The notes: generated by a model from the sequence alone, not told the origin. A stretch of 64,000 nucleotides of DNA from Pontibacillus yanchengensis (GCF_009856295.1 NZ_WMEU01000007.1:1-64000); one strand, 5' to 3'; positions 43,414 to 53,153 are shown, counted from the stretch's first letter. Program-made: numbers and translations.

Positions 43414-43605
43414 TCACATTTCGTGCTCGTCCTTATTCACTTTCTCATTTTCATTGCTTTTCCTTAACTCGTTGCGTATTTCCTTTAAATATGTATTGCG
43501 CTCTTCCATGTGACTCAACATTTTTAGGATCACATAAATAACAAATCCAATGATTGCCAAATAGAATAGCATGTTTACGATTCCGAAAACAGCCATAGAA
43601 CCCAT
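43414..43605 (-). CDS. Small single-pass membrane protein (63 aa)
   Basis: The product has one transmembrane helix (NMLFYLAIIGFVIYVILKML, residues 11-30) and a charged cytoplasmic-type tail (EERNTYLKEIRNELRKSNEN). It has a strong ribosome binding site (AAAGGAGGG) and its own terminator, so I think it is real. No family recognised. It sits between the binding-protein gene and the SARP-like regulator. Confidence 0.7.
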   Translation of the reverse strand: MGSMAVFGIVNMLFYLAIIGFVIYVILKMLSHMEERNTYLKEIRNELRKSNENEKVNKDEHEM

Positions 43606-43792
43606 CCTCTCCCTCCTTTATTTAGTAATACCGTTTCATTCATGTAACGTAAAAAGAGCAGTTACCAATGATGGTGGGGGCAGTACAAATATGAAAAACA
43701 ATAGAGATAGAAAATCTGTTTAATGATCGTTTGTTATATCGTTTCATTCCTCATGCTTCGCGTTACCTTTATTGATTTCATCTATCTTTTGT
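43606..43792. other. Intergenic region upstream of the small membrane protein gene
   Basis: AT-rich spacer with no convincing gene; followed by repeat copy A5. Confidence 0.4.
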
Positions 43793-43992
43793 TTCCCGCT
43801 TAGCAACGTATGGGCTGCGGCCTACACGACGTAGGTTGGTTCGATGTCGCTACGTGATGTAGCGATTTTAATCGAACTTCACCTGATTCCGTAGGAGATA
43901 AAGGAAACACGAAGACATACGTGATTTGATGTTGACCTTATCGTACGGAGGCGAGGGAAGCACACTAGTCGCTGGGAGCTAGACGTAGCCAC
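43793..43992 (+). repeat. Family A interspersed repeat, copy A5
   Basis: Reads TTTCCCGCTTAGCAACGTAT, GGCCTACACGACGTAGG, GGTTCGATGTCGCTACGTGA, ATTTTAATCGAACTTCACCT, GGAGATAAAGGAAACACGAA and ends CTAGTCGCTGGGAGCTAGAC. It is among the least degenerate copies, though the first bases of the left end are missing. Confidence 0.87.
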
Positions 43993-44127
43993 GAGTCCAA
44001 GTATAAATAACAGGATGGCTACTGAAATAACACATCTCCTACCTGAACCATAATGCTCCCTCCTCCATCTTTTCATTCTACTTTTTTCTCCCGTTTCCTC
44101 CATTACATATAAAAAAAGTCTTGTCGT

Positions 44128-47100
44128 TTATACGTAACTTTCTGTGTCTTTAGCGCTCATTACAATGTCATACATCTCTCTGGTGGGATTCATCGGCTCG
44201 ACCCCTAATTCCCTATCCAATACATCACAACATTTCTTATACCATTTGATTGCTTGAGGCCGATTGTTTTTCTGATAATAGCTATACATAAGTAACCGGT
44301 ACGCTTCTTCCCATGTTTGGTCCATCCTTAAAATAGACTCTCCCCAATAGATACACGTATCAAAGTCTTGCAAGCGCACACTGACTTGGGCAAGCTTTTC
44401 TGCTCCACGTAAAAATAACACCTGCAATCGTTCTCGCTCATTCAAACACCAATCTGCAAACCGCTGATCAGGCAGGAAATCACCCTTATATAAGGCAAGG
44501 CCTTTCTCTAGCAACGCTTTTGCACGATAAGCATCGTTTTCTTCTAACCCCGCTGCTACCCACTCTTCAAAAATAGCACTATCCAGTTCATATCCTGATT
44601 TAGGGTTAAGTCCGTAAGCGTTCCCATCTTTTTTGATAAAAAAAGATTCGGCCCTGGCTTTGCGATGAGGCTCTACCGTTTTCAATAATGCATTTAGAGC
44701 TACTTTAAAGCTTCGATTTGCCCCTTCTTCTTCTTGGTCTGGCCACAAGTGTTGATAGATTTCTTCTTTTTGTAATTGCGTATGTCGTTTTGTTACCAAT
44801 AATTCAAATAGCTCCTTAGCTTTTCCTCTTTGCCAATCTTTCTCCTCTACTACTTGATTACCAAGTGTTATTGTTAGTTGACCTAGCGTTTGAACGCGTA
44901 ATGTGTATCCAGGATGGTGATCCATGCTACCATACCCTAGATCATAGATTACTTTGCTTACATAGTGCTCATGGATTTTCATCTCTTGGGCCTTAAATAA
45001 TAGCGGGACACAATTCTGTAAATCAATAGGTCCAAAGGTGGTTCGCTCATGGAAGAAAAATTCATATCCTGTCGTTTGTATAAGCTGAAGAAATGTACGG
45101 ATTTCTTTTTCGAACAAATCATCTTGTTCAGTGTGATACCCACTATAAGCTCTCCAAAAAGAAACGAGCATAAGACCATAGGCATCTCCACAATCCTTGA
45201 ATTGCCCTTCCACCTTTTCTAGTTTGGCTTGAGCCTCTTCCCATTTTGCACAATAAATGGAAGCAATGGCCATACATAATTGGATAAGAGAAGATAGCCA
45301 TAAATCTTTTACATTCTCTGTTTCATGCAATCCTTTTTGACCAGCTTCAAGCGCTTTCTCATACTCATATTGACTTCCATATAAAATACACAATCCCATA
45401 TAAGGCTCTGCCTTCCCTCGTGACACGTTTAACTTTTCCATCATTTCAAGAGAGGTTTGGTAACACCGCTCCGCTAATTGCGCATCATACCGATTCATTA
45501 ATTGGACAGCATGACCGATTCTCATCCATCCGCACGCCTCTACAAAAGGCGATTGAATCTGTATTCCTTGATGTATACCACTCTCGGCATAGGCTTTACT
45601 TGCGTCACTTTTCCCCATAAAAGCAGATATGATGGACAATAAAATATCTGTTTCTCGGTGAGATTGCGGAAGGTGATGGGATTCATTAAAAGGTTGTCGC
45701 TCTTTCCGTTCAAGAAGTACTTTTTCGGCTTTTTCCAAACGACCTGTGCGTAAATATAGCCTAGCTTCCAGATTCCCATCTTCTAATGGGAGATTTAATT
45801 CCCTGGCTTTTTCTAACCAAGACTCAGCTTTCGTTGCGTTGCCGGCATTTAGTAGATTTTCAGCCAGCATATAATAAAGTCTTCCCATTTCTTCCTTAGA
45901 CGCTTCTGTCTGAGCTCTTAGGTCAATGGCATGTTGTAAAATACGTTCTGCTTGGTCCGGCTGAATTGTATCTAAATAAATTCTGGCTTGCCCTTCTAGT
46001 GCAATACTATACAAGTAATGGTCATACCTGTCTCTTCCCAGCTCTTCAGACCGTTTATAGCATTGTTCTGCTTCCATATAAGAAGACCAATAACGAAGAA
46101 TTTCACCCTGATAGAACCAAAGGATTGGATAGTGTCTCTTCCGCTCAGTAGGTAGAACCAACAAATGCTCATATAGACTTTGAAGCTTTCCATGCTTAAG
46201 CATATCTCCCCCGTATTGACTTACTAATTGCGACATCCGATCATAATCTTCGACACGCTCTAAATGAAGGATTGCTGTTTCCATATCTCCATTCTGCTCT
46301 TGATAACGAGCCGCTTTTCGATGAAGTTGTCGATACTCATCAGGACGTTTCTCTTTCATTCGATTTTCTAAAAAACTCTTAAACAATTGGTGATAACGAT
46401 AATGCTTAACACTTACTTCTTGTAGGAAGATATGTTGATCAGCCAGTTGATCTAACATAGCTTCTGAGCCAGTCATGCCTAGTACATAATCACAAAGTTT
46501 TGGGGAAAGAATCTCAAGCACACTCGTTTGTTCTAAAAACTGCTGAACCATAAAAGACTGCTTCGATAAAACTTCATGAGCTAAATAGTCAAATAAATCT
46601 TGGAGCGAATTGGGGTCATTTTCAAGGATTGGTTCCAGATTAAGTCCTGATTGAAGTTGTTGGATAACCATCTCGAAAGCGATCGCCCATCCTTCAGTGA
46701 CTCTGTGTACATTCAGTATCATTTCATTTGTAAGTTCCATGTCATATAAATCTAAGAGTAGATGTTCCATTTCTTCTTGAGAGAAAAGCAAATCTTCTTG
46801 CGTAATTTCTAGTAGATGCCCTTTCACTTTCAATGAATTCAATATTGTCCATTGCGGTTTATTTCGACTAGATAAGATAAGATGACAGTTAGATGGTAAA
46901 TGTTCAATAAAATGAATCATCCATTGCTCAATAGATAGCGAATGCTCAACGTGGTGAAAGTCATCTAATATGACATACAAGTCTCCCTCGACCCTACTTA
47001 GTTCATTAACCATCATGGAAACCAAAGACCATATATGTTGATCTTGTACATATTCATAGATTTCTTCTAATTCATGTAAGAGTGTTTCACCAAAGTTTGG

Positions 47101-47373
47101 GTACTGAATTCGTACAGCGTGTACAAGCTTTGTTAAAAATGGGACCAAATCATCATCATTCTGAGAGATAGAGAACCAACTTACGTCTATCTCACTATCC
47201 TGTACAAATAAAGTCAGTGCTGTACTTTTCCCATATCCTGCTCCAGAGTGCATGACTACTAAAGGATATCGAGTAACAGTCTTTAGCTTTCTTTGAAGCT
47301 TCACGCGACGAACAAATCGATCTTTGATGGTTGGAGGATTCAACTGTGTATGTATAATCGGTATTCTTTCCAT
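44128..47373 (-). CDS. STAND/TPR regulator with C-terminal SARP-like DNA-binding and BTAD region
   Basis: The 1081-residue protein starts with a MalT-like STAND ATPase (Walker A HSGAGYGKST at 42-51; LYVILDDFHHV as Walker B; LSSRNKPQW), followed by a winged-helix and TPR-rich region to about 820 (repeats such as EMGRLYYMLAENLLNAGNAT). The C-terminal 230 residues carry an OmpR-like winged helix (LRVQTLGQLTITLGNQVV, KAKELFELLVTKR, IYQHLWPDQEEEGANRSFKV) and a bacterial transcriptional activator domain (DFDTCIYWGESILRMDQTWE, YRLLMYSYY, LDRELGVEP). It is likely an activator of the neighbouring Liv/lipid genes, sensing an unknown ligand through the STAND/TPR part. Start follows GAGTGAGAGT. Confidence 0.88.
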   Translation of the reverse strand: MERIPIIHTQLNPPTIKDRFVRRVKLQRKLKTVTRYPLVVMHSGAGYGKSTALTLFVQDSEIDVSWFSISQNDDDLVPFLTKLVHAVRIQYPNFGETLLHELEEIYEYVQDQHIWSLVSMMVNELSRVEGDLYVILDDFHHVEHSLSIEQWMIHFIEHLPSNCHLILSSRNKPQWTILNSLKVKGHLLEITQEDLLFSQEEMEHLLLDLYDMELTNEMILNVHRVTEGWAIAFEMVIQQLQSGLNLEPILENDPNSLQDLFDYLAHEVLSKQSFMVQQFLEQTSVLEILSPKLCDYVLGMTGSEAMLDQLADQHIFLQEVSVKHYRYHQLFKSFLENRMKEKRPDEYRQLHRKAARYQEQNGDMETAILHLERVEDYDRMSQLVSQYGGDMLKHGKLQSLYEHLLVLPTERKRHYPILWFYQGEILRYWSSYMEAEQCYKRSEELGRDRYDHYLYSIALEGQARIYLDTIQPDQAERILQHAIDLRAQTEASKEEMGRLYYMLAENLLNAGNATKAESWLEKARELNLPLEDGNLEARLYLRTGRLEKAEKVLLERKERQPFNESHHLPQSHRETDILLSIISAFMGKSDASKAYAESGIHQGIQIQSPFVEACGWMRIGHAVQLMNRYDAQLAERCYQTSLEMMEKLNVSRGKAEPYMGLCILYGSQYEYEKALEAGQKGLHETENVKDLWLSSLIQLCMAIASIYCAKWEEAQAKLEKVEGQFKDCGDAYGLMLVSFWRAYSGYHTEQDDLFEKEIRTFLQLIQTTGYEFFFHERTTFGPIDLQNCVPLLFKAQEMKIHEHYVSKVIYDLGYGSMDHHPGYTLRVQTLGQLTITLGNQVVEEKDWQRGKAKELFELLVTKRHTQLQKEEIYQHLWPDQEEEGANRSFKVALNALLKTVEPHRKARAESFFIKKDGNAYGLNPKSGYELDSAIFEEWVAAGLEENDAYRAKALLEKGLALYKGDFLPDQRFADWCLNERERLQVLFLRGAEKLAQVSVRLQDFDTCIYWGESILRMDQTWEEAYRLLMYSYYQKNNRPQAIKWYKKCCDVLDRELGVEPMNPTREMYDIVMSAKDTESYV

Positions 47374-47586
47374 ACTCTCACTCCTCCTCTTCCGAAATTG
47401 TACTTGGATAAATCGTCATACTTTTCTATTAATTTTATCATATGTTTTTGAGAAATCCTGTAAACCTATTATATTTTCCCTCATGTATGCACTAGTTTTT
47501 TATCTATAAACAGTATTTTTGCAATACAACCTAGTTATCTCTAATAATATTACGTGACACTAAATACAAATTAAGGGTGAACAACG

Positions 47587-48585
47587 TTGACTATAAAATT
47601 AAGTGTATTAGATCAATCCCCTATTCTTTCGGGGATTTCCCCATCAGAAGCATTTCGACAAACAACGGAACTAGCAAAACACGTAGATCAGCTCGGCTTC
47701 CATCGCTACTGGGTGGCGGAACACCATAGTACAGAAAGTCTTGCGGGTTCAGCTCCTGAGATATTACTTCCTCATTTAGCTGCCCATACAAGCAATATAC
47801 GTGTAGGTACTGGTGGCGTATTATTACCTCACTATAGCGCTTATAAAGTTGCAGAAATGTTTCGTGTGTTAGAGACATTGTATCCTGGACGTATCGACTT
47901 AGGTCTAGGGAGGGCTCCTGGGGGTATGCCAAATGTTAATCTTGCTCTCAACCGTGGTAAACATCCACAAGTAGAACATTACCCACAACAAATTGAAGAA
48001 TTAATGTCCTATCTTAGAGGAGAAGACCCTCAAGGTATGCACGTTTATGCTACTCCTAAAGGGGAATCAGCTCCTCCTGTTTGGATGCTTGGCTCTAGTG
48101 GCACCAGCGCACGTTTAGCTGCTGACCTAGGTGTATCCTATTCATTTGCACATTTTATTAATGGTTATGGCGGGACAAGGGCAATGGATCGCTATTACGA
48201 TTATTTTACTCCGTCCGTTCAACAAACAGAACCGCACGGGTTTGTTTCTATCTTTGTCGTATGTGCAGATACAGAAGACAAAGCAGAATATCTAGCATCC
48301 AGTCTTGACCTTGCTATTCTACGTATTGAACAAGGTGGCAACAGATCAGGATTCCCAACACCAGAAGAAGCAAGTAAGCAACAATATAGTGTATTTGAGA
48401 AAGAAAGAATTCGCGAAAATCGTGGTCGTATGATTGTAGGAGACCCCGGCCAAGTAAAAGAACAACTAGAACAATTAGCACGTGCCTATAATGTAGATGA
48501 AATCATGGTGAATACTATCGTTAATCCATTTGAAGAACGATTGCACTCCTACACTCTACTGGCTGAATCATTTCAATTATCGTAA
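47587..48585 (+). CDS. LLM-class flavin-dependent oxidoreductase
   Basis: The 332-residue TIM-barrel protein has LSVLDQSPI at the start, RYWVAEHHSTESLAGSAPEI, VGTGGVLLPHYSAYKVAEMF, FRVLETLYPGRIDLGLGRAPGG and MLGSSGTSARLAADLG. This is the bacterial luciferase-like group often annotated MsnO8-like. It uses reduced flavin; the substrate is unknown. It starts at TTG 47587 after AAGGGTGA. Divergent from the SARP-like regulator with 213 nt between. Confidence 0.88.
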   Translation: MTIKLSVLDQSPILSGISPSEAFRQTTELAKHVDQLGFHRYWVAEHHSTESLAGSAPEILLPHLAAHTSNIRVGTGGVLLPHYSAYKVAEMFRVLETLYPGRIDLGLGRAPGGMPNVNLALNRGKHPQVEHYPQQIEELMSYLRGEDPQGMHVYATPKGESAPPVWMLGSSGTSARLAADLGVSYSFAHFINGYGGTRAMDRYYDYFTPSVQQTEPHGFVSIFVVCADTEDKAEYLASSLDLAILRIEQGGNRSGFPTPEEASKQQYSVFEKERIRENRGRMIVGDPGQVKEQLEQLARAYNVDEIMVNTIVNPFEERLHSYTLLAESFQLS

Positions 48586-48611
48586 AGTTATCTGATTAAT
48601 AATGGAATGAT

Positions 48612-48654
48612 GCGAAAAAGGAACTTCCTGGTTTTATGGATGTTCCTTTTTTAA
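48612..48654 (+). terminator. Terminator of the LLM oxidoreductase gene
   Basis: A 10-bp stem AAAAAGGAAC/GTTCCTTTTT (48615-48624 and 48642-48651), then TT. Confidence 0.8.
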
Positions 48655-48655
48655 T

Positions 48656-48830
48656 GTAGTCTTACTTAGATATGTGGTAGATTGTTTACGCTGGCCATGA
48701 GCGGGGTTGAATTTTTTATGGGCGAGATTCTCGTGCGTGTTTCGGTTTTTGAGCGGCAGTGCTTGGCGTCCGAGCGACTTTTCGGATATATGAGTGATCC
48801 TCGCCCGACTATTCACCCAAGAGCAACAAC
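48656..48830. other. GC-rich intergenic segment of unknown nature
   Basis: The segment (CTGGCCATGAGCGGGGTTGA, GGTTTTTGAGCGGCAGTGCT, TGGCGTCCGAGCGACTTTTC) is higher in GC than its surroundings. It has no open frame of note. It could be another repeat family, but no second copy is seen in the window. Confidence 0.4.
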
Positions 48831-48880
48831 AGGCCCTTACAATCGGTTATAATATAGGGAAATTTATAAGGAGGATTAGA

Positions 48881-49573
48881 ATGCTTGCGTTTGATCATTT
48901 AGTTGTCCTCACTTCTTCACCTGAGGAAGCTCAAAACAACTTTTATTCAACATATGGAATACAAGGACTTAAGGGAGGTCATCACGAATCATGGGGGACG
49001 TATAATTACCTCGCCTTTTTTGATAATCAAGCGTATATTGAATGGATTGGGATAGAGGATCGTAAACGGGCTGAGGCTAGTGATAACCCACTTATTAAGC
49101 ATATTGCCTATAGTAATCAACGACAAATCGACGGCCCCATTCAATTCGCGTTACGTACAAATGAGATGGATGAGATGATTCGCTATTTTGATAAAGAAGA
49201 AATTGCTTATGAAGGCCCATTCTCAGGAAGCAGGACGAAACCAAATGGAACAACACTAAGCTGGCGGATGCTGTTCCCTTCATTTGATGCTAGTATGGAG
49301 ATTCTGCCTTTTCTCATTGAATGGGATGGTCCTCCGAATGCTCCAGAGGATGAATCATTGATCAACGCTACACCTTTCTCAGTGATTCATGTCGGTGCTA
49401 CAGATCTTGAAAAAGCTATCCTGCAATGGCAACACATTTATCAGCTTGGAACGCCTACCTATAAAAAAGATACAAGCGAAAACCCTTATATCCAATGGAA
49501 TCTCAAGAATGGAGTAGTGACATTATCACCTAATACAACCTTAAAAGCTGAATTTGGCCCGTTTTCCCTATAA
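48881..49573 (+). CDS. VOC superfamily (glyoxalase-like) protein
   Basis: The 230-residue protein has two VOC-type halves: FDHLVVLTSSPEEAQNNFYS at the N-terminus with GGHHESWGTYNYLAFFDNQA, and FSVIHVGATDLEKAILQWQH in the second. This fits the Glyoxalase_3-like family of Bacillus; function unknown. ATG at 48881 follows AAGGAGG by 7 nt; a reading from 48794 starts in unrelated sequence. Confidence 0.87.
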   Translation: MLAFDHLVVLTSSPEEAQNNFYSTYGIQGLKGGHHESWGTYNYLAFFDNQAYIEWIGIEDRKRAEASDNPLIKHIAYSNQRQIDGPIQFALRTNEMDEMIRYFDKEEIAYEGPFSGSRTKPNGTTLSWRMLFPSFDASMEILPFLIEWDGPPNAPEDESLINATPFSVIHVGATDLEKAILQWQHIYQLGTPTYKKDTSENPYIQWNLKNGVVTLSPNTTLKAEFGPFSL

Positions 49574-49586
49574 CTGCACCCTTATT

Positions 49587-49612
49587 AAAAGCTAGTGACC
49601 TTCACTAGCTTC
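49587..49612 (+). terminator. Terminator of the VOC gene
   Basis: Stem GCTAGTGA/TCACTAGC with a 3-nt loop (49591-49609), then TTCTTTATG. Confidence 0.78.
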
Positions 49613-49739
49613 TTTATGTGCCTCCACCTTTTTCCTACTTTATACCTATTATATTTCACTATAAATACCTACATTTCCCCCCTCACTATCCGATATAGTA
49701 AATGTCAGACATCTTACGTTAACAAAGGGGAGAAAAGTA

Positions 49740-50693
49740 TTGAGAAAGTTTCTTATTCTTTCTGTTTTAACATGCACCCTAATCGCCTTAGCTGGTTGTT
49801 CCACGAAAGGCGAAGCTAGCACATTGACAGAAAAAACAAGTATAGGATTACTCGTCACCAAAAATGGTCTGGGGGATGACTCATTTAGTGACTCGGCAAT
49901 CCGTGGCTTACAAAAGGCTCGTGATGAATTAGGCATTTTATTTGATTATCGAGAACCTGTCCAAGGAGAGTTCACGAAAAGTATTCAGGAGTTAATCGAC
50001 CAAGACCATGATTTAATCGTGGGACTTGGGTACAATTCTCAACAAGCAATTGATGAGATGGCAAAAAAGTATCCTGACCAGCAATTTATTTTAATCGATG
50101 CCGTTTCAGAGCATGAAAACGTCACATCCATAACATTTAAAGAGGATGAAGGAAGCTACCTAATCGGTCTTATTGCAGGTATGCGTACTGATAGTAATAC
50201 TGTTGGATTTATTGGTGGCGAGAAAATTAAAGTGGTCGAAAACTTTGAGAAAGGCTTTCGTGAAGGGGTGAGAGAAGCGAACCCAGATGCGGAAGTGTTG
50301 GCCGAATACATAGGAACATTCCAAGATGATGAAAAAGGTGCTAAAACAGCGAAGAAACAAATTGAAAACGGGGCAGATTTTATCTTTCCAGCAGCTGGAT
50401 TTGCTGGCGTTGGGGCTCTAAAAGAAGCGCAAAGACAAGGTAAATATGCTTTCGGAGTTGATAGCGACCAATTCTTCCTTGCTGAGGAGGCGGTGGTGAC
50501 TTCTATGTTAAAGCGCGTAGATACGGCTCTTTTTAATATGGCTCAAAAGCTTAAAGAGGAAGAATCCTTCTCCGGAGAACATATTCAATTAGGCTTAAAA
50601 CAAGATGGAGTTGGCTTAGCTCCTATACGAATCATCGATCTCACTTCAGAAGAAAGTAACAAACTAGAACAAGCCAAAGGGAAGGAGGACTAA
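49740..50693 (+). CDS. BMP family substrate-binding lipoprotein
   Basis: The 317-residue protein has a lipoprotein signal ending IALAGCST (Cys20) and the BMP/PnrA fold (GDDSFSDSAIRGLQKARDEL, IVGLGYNSQQAIDEMAKKYP, GSYLIGLIAGM, FGVDSDQF). BMP proteins are nucleoside-binding or related receptors. No ABC transporter follows; instead a chemoreceptor gene begins 3 nt after the stop. This implies a receptor role. The start is TTG, with AAAGGGGAG upstream. Confidence 0.92.
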   Translation: MRKFLILSVLTCTLIALAGCSTKGEASTLTEKTSIGLLVTKNGLGDDSFSDSAIRGLQKARDELGILFDYREPVQGEFTKSIQELIDQDHDLIVGLGYNSQQAIDEMAKKYPDQQFILIDAVSEHENVTSITFKEDEGSYLIGLIAGMRTDSNTVGFIGGEKIKVVENFEKGFREGVREANPDAEVLAEYIGTFQDDEKGAKTAKKQIENGADFIFPAAGFAGVGALKEAQRQGKYAFGVDSDQFFLAEEAVVTSMLKRVDTALFNMAQKLKEEESFSGEHIQLGLKQDGVGLAPIRIIDLTSEESNKLEQAKGKED

Positions 50694-50696
50694 ACG

Positions 50697-52352
50697 ATGA
50701 GTATCAAAAAACGCATTTTACTCCTTTCTTCTATCCCATTAGTGTTAAGCCTTGCATTGATTGGATTTATCATCACTCAAATGATTGGTCTGCAGCAGTC
50801 TTCTAACCAAGATGTTGAGATATTACTTGATGCGAAGCAATTAGACGGGGAAATTATCACAACACAGCAAACGTTAAGTAATTATGCATCCAACCCTTCT
50901 GAGAGAAATAAATCGGAAGCTGTAACTCAATTAGAGACGGTAAATGAAACTATTAATACTTTAGGGGAAAAGCTGCAGACAGAAGAACAAGCTTTGTGGC
51001 TTAACAAAGCGAAAGGTAAATTCGAAGAACTCCGCTCCACTACAGAAACGGCGTTCTCAGAGAATGATACGAATGAAGTAAAACGACAATCTGCTCGTTC
51101 AGCTGGTATTTTAAATGACGTTTATATGCTAAATTTATCCGCACAACAATGGTATGATACGAAAATGGCGCAACAGAAACAGCAGATCCAACAACTTGTC
51201 TTATTTACTGCCATTGCTGCTGTAGTGTTAATCGTCATTTCTGTTATTTCATCCTGGCGCTTAGCTGCCAAAACAGCGAATCCAATCAAAGAACTTTCAA
51301 AGAAGGCCGAGCAAGTATCAAATGGTGACTTAACAGTGGAAATCGAATCTACAGATAATAATAGAAAAGACGAAGTAGCTCAACTAACTGTAGCGTTTAA
51401 GCACATGGTAGATAATTTGAAAGAAACGATTTATTCTATTGAGCAAATGGGTAAAGAAGTCAATCAATTCAGCCAGGATCTATCCCAAGAAATGGGGATG
51501 CTGACCGAATCGACACGACAAGTAGCTGCTTCTACCGATGAAATGGCACAAGGAAGTCAGTCGATTTCCTCTGATGTACAAGAAGCTTCCACGATTATTG
51601 ATGATATGCATAATAGCTTCCAATCCAATGTAGAAGATAGTAAGCAAGCAAGAGAACAAGGGAACGTTGCGCTTACTTCTATTCAGGAAGGGCAGCACTC
51701 ACTTCAGCAACAACGATCTATTTTAGATGATAGCATCCAATCTACGAAATCAATCGAGTCGTCCGTTAAGAACTTTGTTGAATACACGGATGAAATTGAG
51801 AATACAGCCCAACTCGTTAATGATATCGCCGAACAAACCAACCTTCTAGCACTAAACGCGGCTATAGAAGCTGCCAGGGCTGGAGAGCATGGAAAAGGTT
51901 TTGCTGTCGTAGCTGAAGAAGTACGTAAGCTTGCCGATCAATCAAGAAGCGCCACAGAGCAAATCTTTGAGATGGTCAAGCAAATCCAAACAGGCATTGG
52001 TTCTATTGAAGAGGTTACACAACAATCCATCACCCACTCTGAAAACCAGGAGCAATCTATGGAACAGACAGAGTTAGCTTTCTCAACTATCCACCAGAAC
52101 GTTTCTGCTATGAATGAACAACTGCAGAAAGTGGTAGCTGGAGTTGAAAAATCGAATGACATGAGTGAGCATGTAGCAGCATCCATGCAAAATATCAGCG
52201 CTGTCACAGAAGAAACTGCCGCTGGAACGGAAGAGATCTCTGCATCCACAGAAGAACAGCAACGATCTTTTCAAACGGTTGAAGATCAGGTACAAAATTT
52301 AAAGAACATGATCACGTCCCTAGACGATCAGATTAAGCAATTTAAACTGTAA
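50697..52352 (+). CDS. Methyl-accepting chemotaxis protein
   Basis: The 551-residue protein has two membrane helices (about 7-27 and 160-182), a helical extracellular region between them, a HAMP domain ([20 protein letters not shown]) and a long signalling coiled coil with the MCP tip [20 protein letters not shown] and [20 protein letters not shown]. It would signal through CheA/CheW. The extracellular domain (about 130 residues) is too small for an ordinary ligand-binding module such as dCache, so the upstream BMP lipoprotein may supply ligand sensing. Confidence 0.95.
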   Translation: MSIKKRILLLSSIPLVLSLALIGFIITQMIGLQQSSNQDVEILLDAKQLDGEIITTQQTLSNYASNPSERNKSEAVTQLETVNETINTLGEKLQTEEQALWLNKAKGKFEELRSTTETAFSENDTNEVKRQSARSAGILNDVYMLNLSAQQWYDTKMAQQKQQIQQLVLFTAIAAVVLIVISVISSWRLAAKTANPIKELSKKAEQVSNGDLTVEIESTDNNRKDEVAQLTVAFKHMVDNLKETIYSIEQMGKEVNQFSQDLSQEMGMLTESTRQVAASTDEMAQGSQSISSDVQEASTIIDDMHNSFQSNVEDSKQAREQGNVALTSIQEGQHSLQQQRSILDDSIQSTKSIESSVKNFVEYTDEIENTAQLVNDIAEQTNLLALNAAIEAARAGEHGKGFAVVAEEVRKLADQSRSATEQIFEMVKQIQTGIGSIEEVTQQSITHSENQEQSMEQTELAFSTIHQNVSAMNEQLQKVVAGVEKSNDMSEHVAASMQNISAVTEETAAGTEEISASTEEQQRSFQTVEDQVQNLKNMITSLDDQIKQFKL

Positions 52353-52353
52353 A

Positions 52354-52392
52354 CCCAAGGCCTGCCCATTTTTGGACAGGCCTTCTTTGTAT
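52354..52392 (+). terminator. Terminator of the BMP-chemoreceptor unit
   Basis: Stem AAGGCCTGCCC/GGACAGGCCTT (one mismatch) around ATTTTT, then CTTTGT. Confidence 0.78.
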
Positions 52393-52449
52393 ATATCGGA
52401 CTACTTTTTTATACTCCACCATAAAAAGGCCTCAGTCTAGAACAAAAGC

Positions 52450-52715
52450 TCAGGGCGTCCGTTTAGCGACGTATGTGTTGCGGCCTACACGACATAGGTT
52501 GGTTCGATGTTGCTACGTGATGTAGCGACTTTAATCGAACTTCACCTGATTCCGTAGGAGATAGAGAAAACACGAAAACATGCGTGATTTGATGTTAACT
52601 TATCGTAAGAAGGCGAGGGGAAGCATACTAGTCGTTGGGCGCTGGAAGCTAGGCGTGACCACATCACTTTTTTAGTTATACACAAGGATTAAATTTTATA
52701 GTACGCTATACAAAG
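52450..52715 (+). repeat. Family A interspersed repeat, copy A6
   Basis: Reads CAGGGCGTCCGTTTAGCGAC, GGCCTACACGACATAGG, GGTTCGATGTTGCTACGTGA, CTTTAATCGAACTTCACCTG, GGAGATAGAGAAAACACGAA, ends CTAGTCGTTGGGCGCTGGAA and has the tail GTTATACACAAGG. Confidence 0.86.
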
Positions 52716-52742
52716 AAATGCAAGCCACTCGCCAAATTTCCT

Positions 52743-52994
52743 TTATCTTTGCCTATATGTAGGCTTTTCTAATGAAGCAATGTCCTCTTCTAGATTCATC
52801 ATCTTTTGTTCTAGCATTTTTTTGGCATCTTTTACGCCTTTATTATAGATGTATGGTCCAATTTCTTTCATTAGAAACTCATAAAATTGATCCGCCCCTA
52901 AGTTTCCAATTTCTTCGCCTCGTTCTAGTTCAAAATAGTTTTGGATGTAATCAATCACCTGCTGTTTCTCTTCTTTCGTTAATGATATATCCAC
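52743..52994 (-). CDS. DUF2164 family protein
   Basis: The 83-residue helical protein reads LTKEEKQQVIDYIQNYFELE, then ERGEEIGNLGADQFYEFLMK and EIGPYIYNKGVKDAKKMLEQ. This is the DUF2164 pattern (R/E-G-E-E-IG-L-A/G). Function unknown. GTG start after GGAGGATTCTG. Confidence 0.85.
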   Translation of the reverse strand: MDISLTKEEKQQVIDYIQNYFELERGEEIGNLGADQFYEFLMKEIGPYIYNKGVKDAKKMLEQKMMNLEEDIASLEKPTYRQR

Positions 52995-53124
52995 CAGAAT
53001 CCTCCTTTGATTATTTACCTAACAAATTCAAGCAAAATATGGGATGATGGCTTACTGAAACTAAAGAGTAATAGATAGCTGTTACATCCTTCTACATGCT
53101 TTAAATCCTTATATCAGTTTCCTT

Positions 53125-53153
53125 TTGACGTGGAATATTGCACTCTATATAAT
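53125..53153 (+). promoter_or_regulatory. Sigma-A promoter of the BCCT transporter gene
   Basis: -35 TTGACG (53125-53130), 17-nt spacer, perfect -10 TATAAT (53148-53153). The start codon is about 195 nt downstream, so the leader is long. Within it GTTCGA...TCGAAC forms a possible hairpin. Confidence 0.75.

Noticed and set aside
43879..44103. 74-codon minus-strand frame
   Set aside because: It lies largely in repeat copy A5 and its flank, without a start signal.
45420..46193. Several frames of 60-80 codons opposite or within the large regulator gene
   Set aside because: Shadows of the 1081-codon gene, whose frame shows continuous domain structure.
48794..48880. Upstream extension of the VOC gene
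   Set aside because: The extension has no VOC features, while ATG 48881 has AAGGAGG at the right distance.
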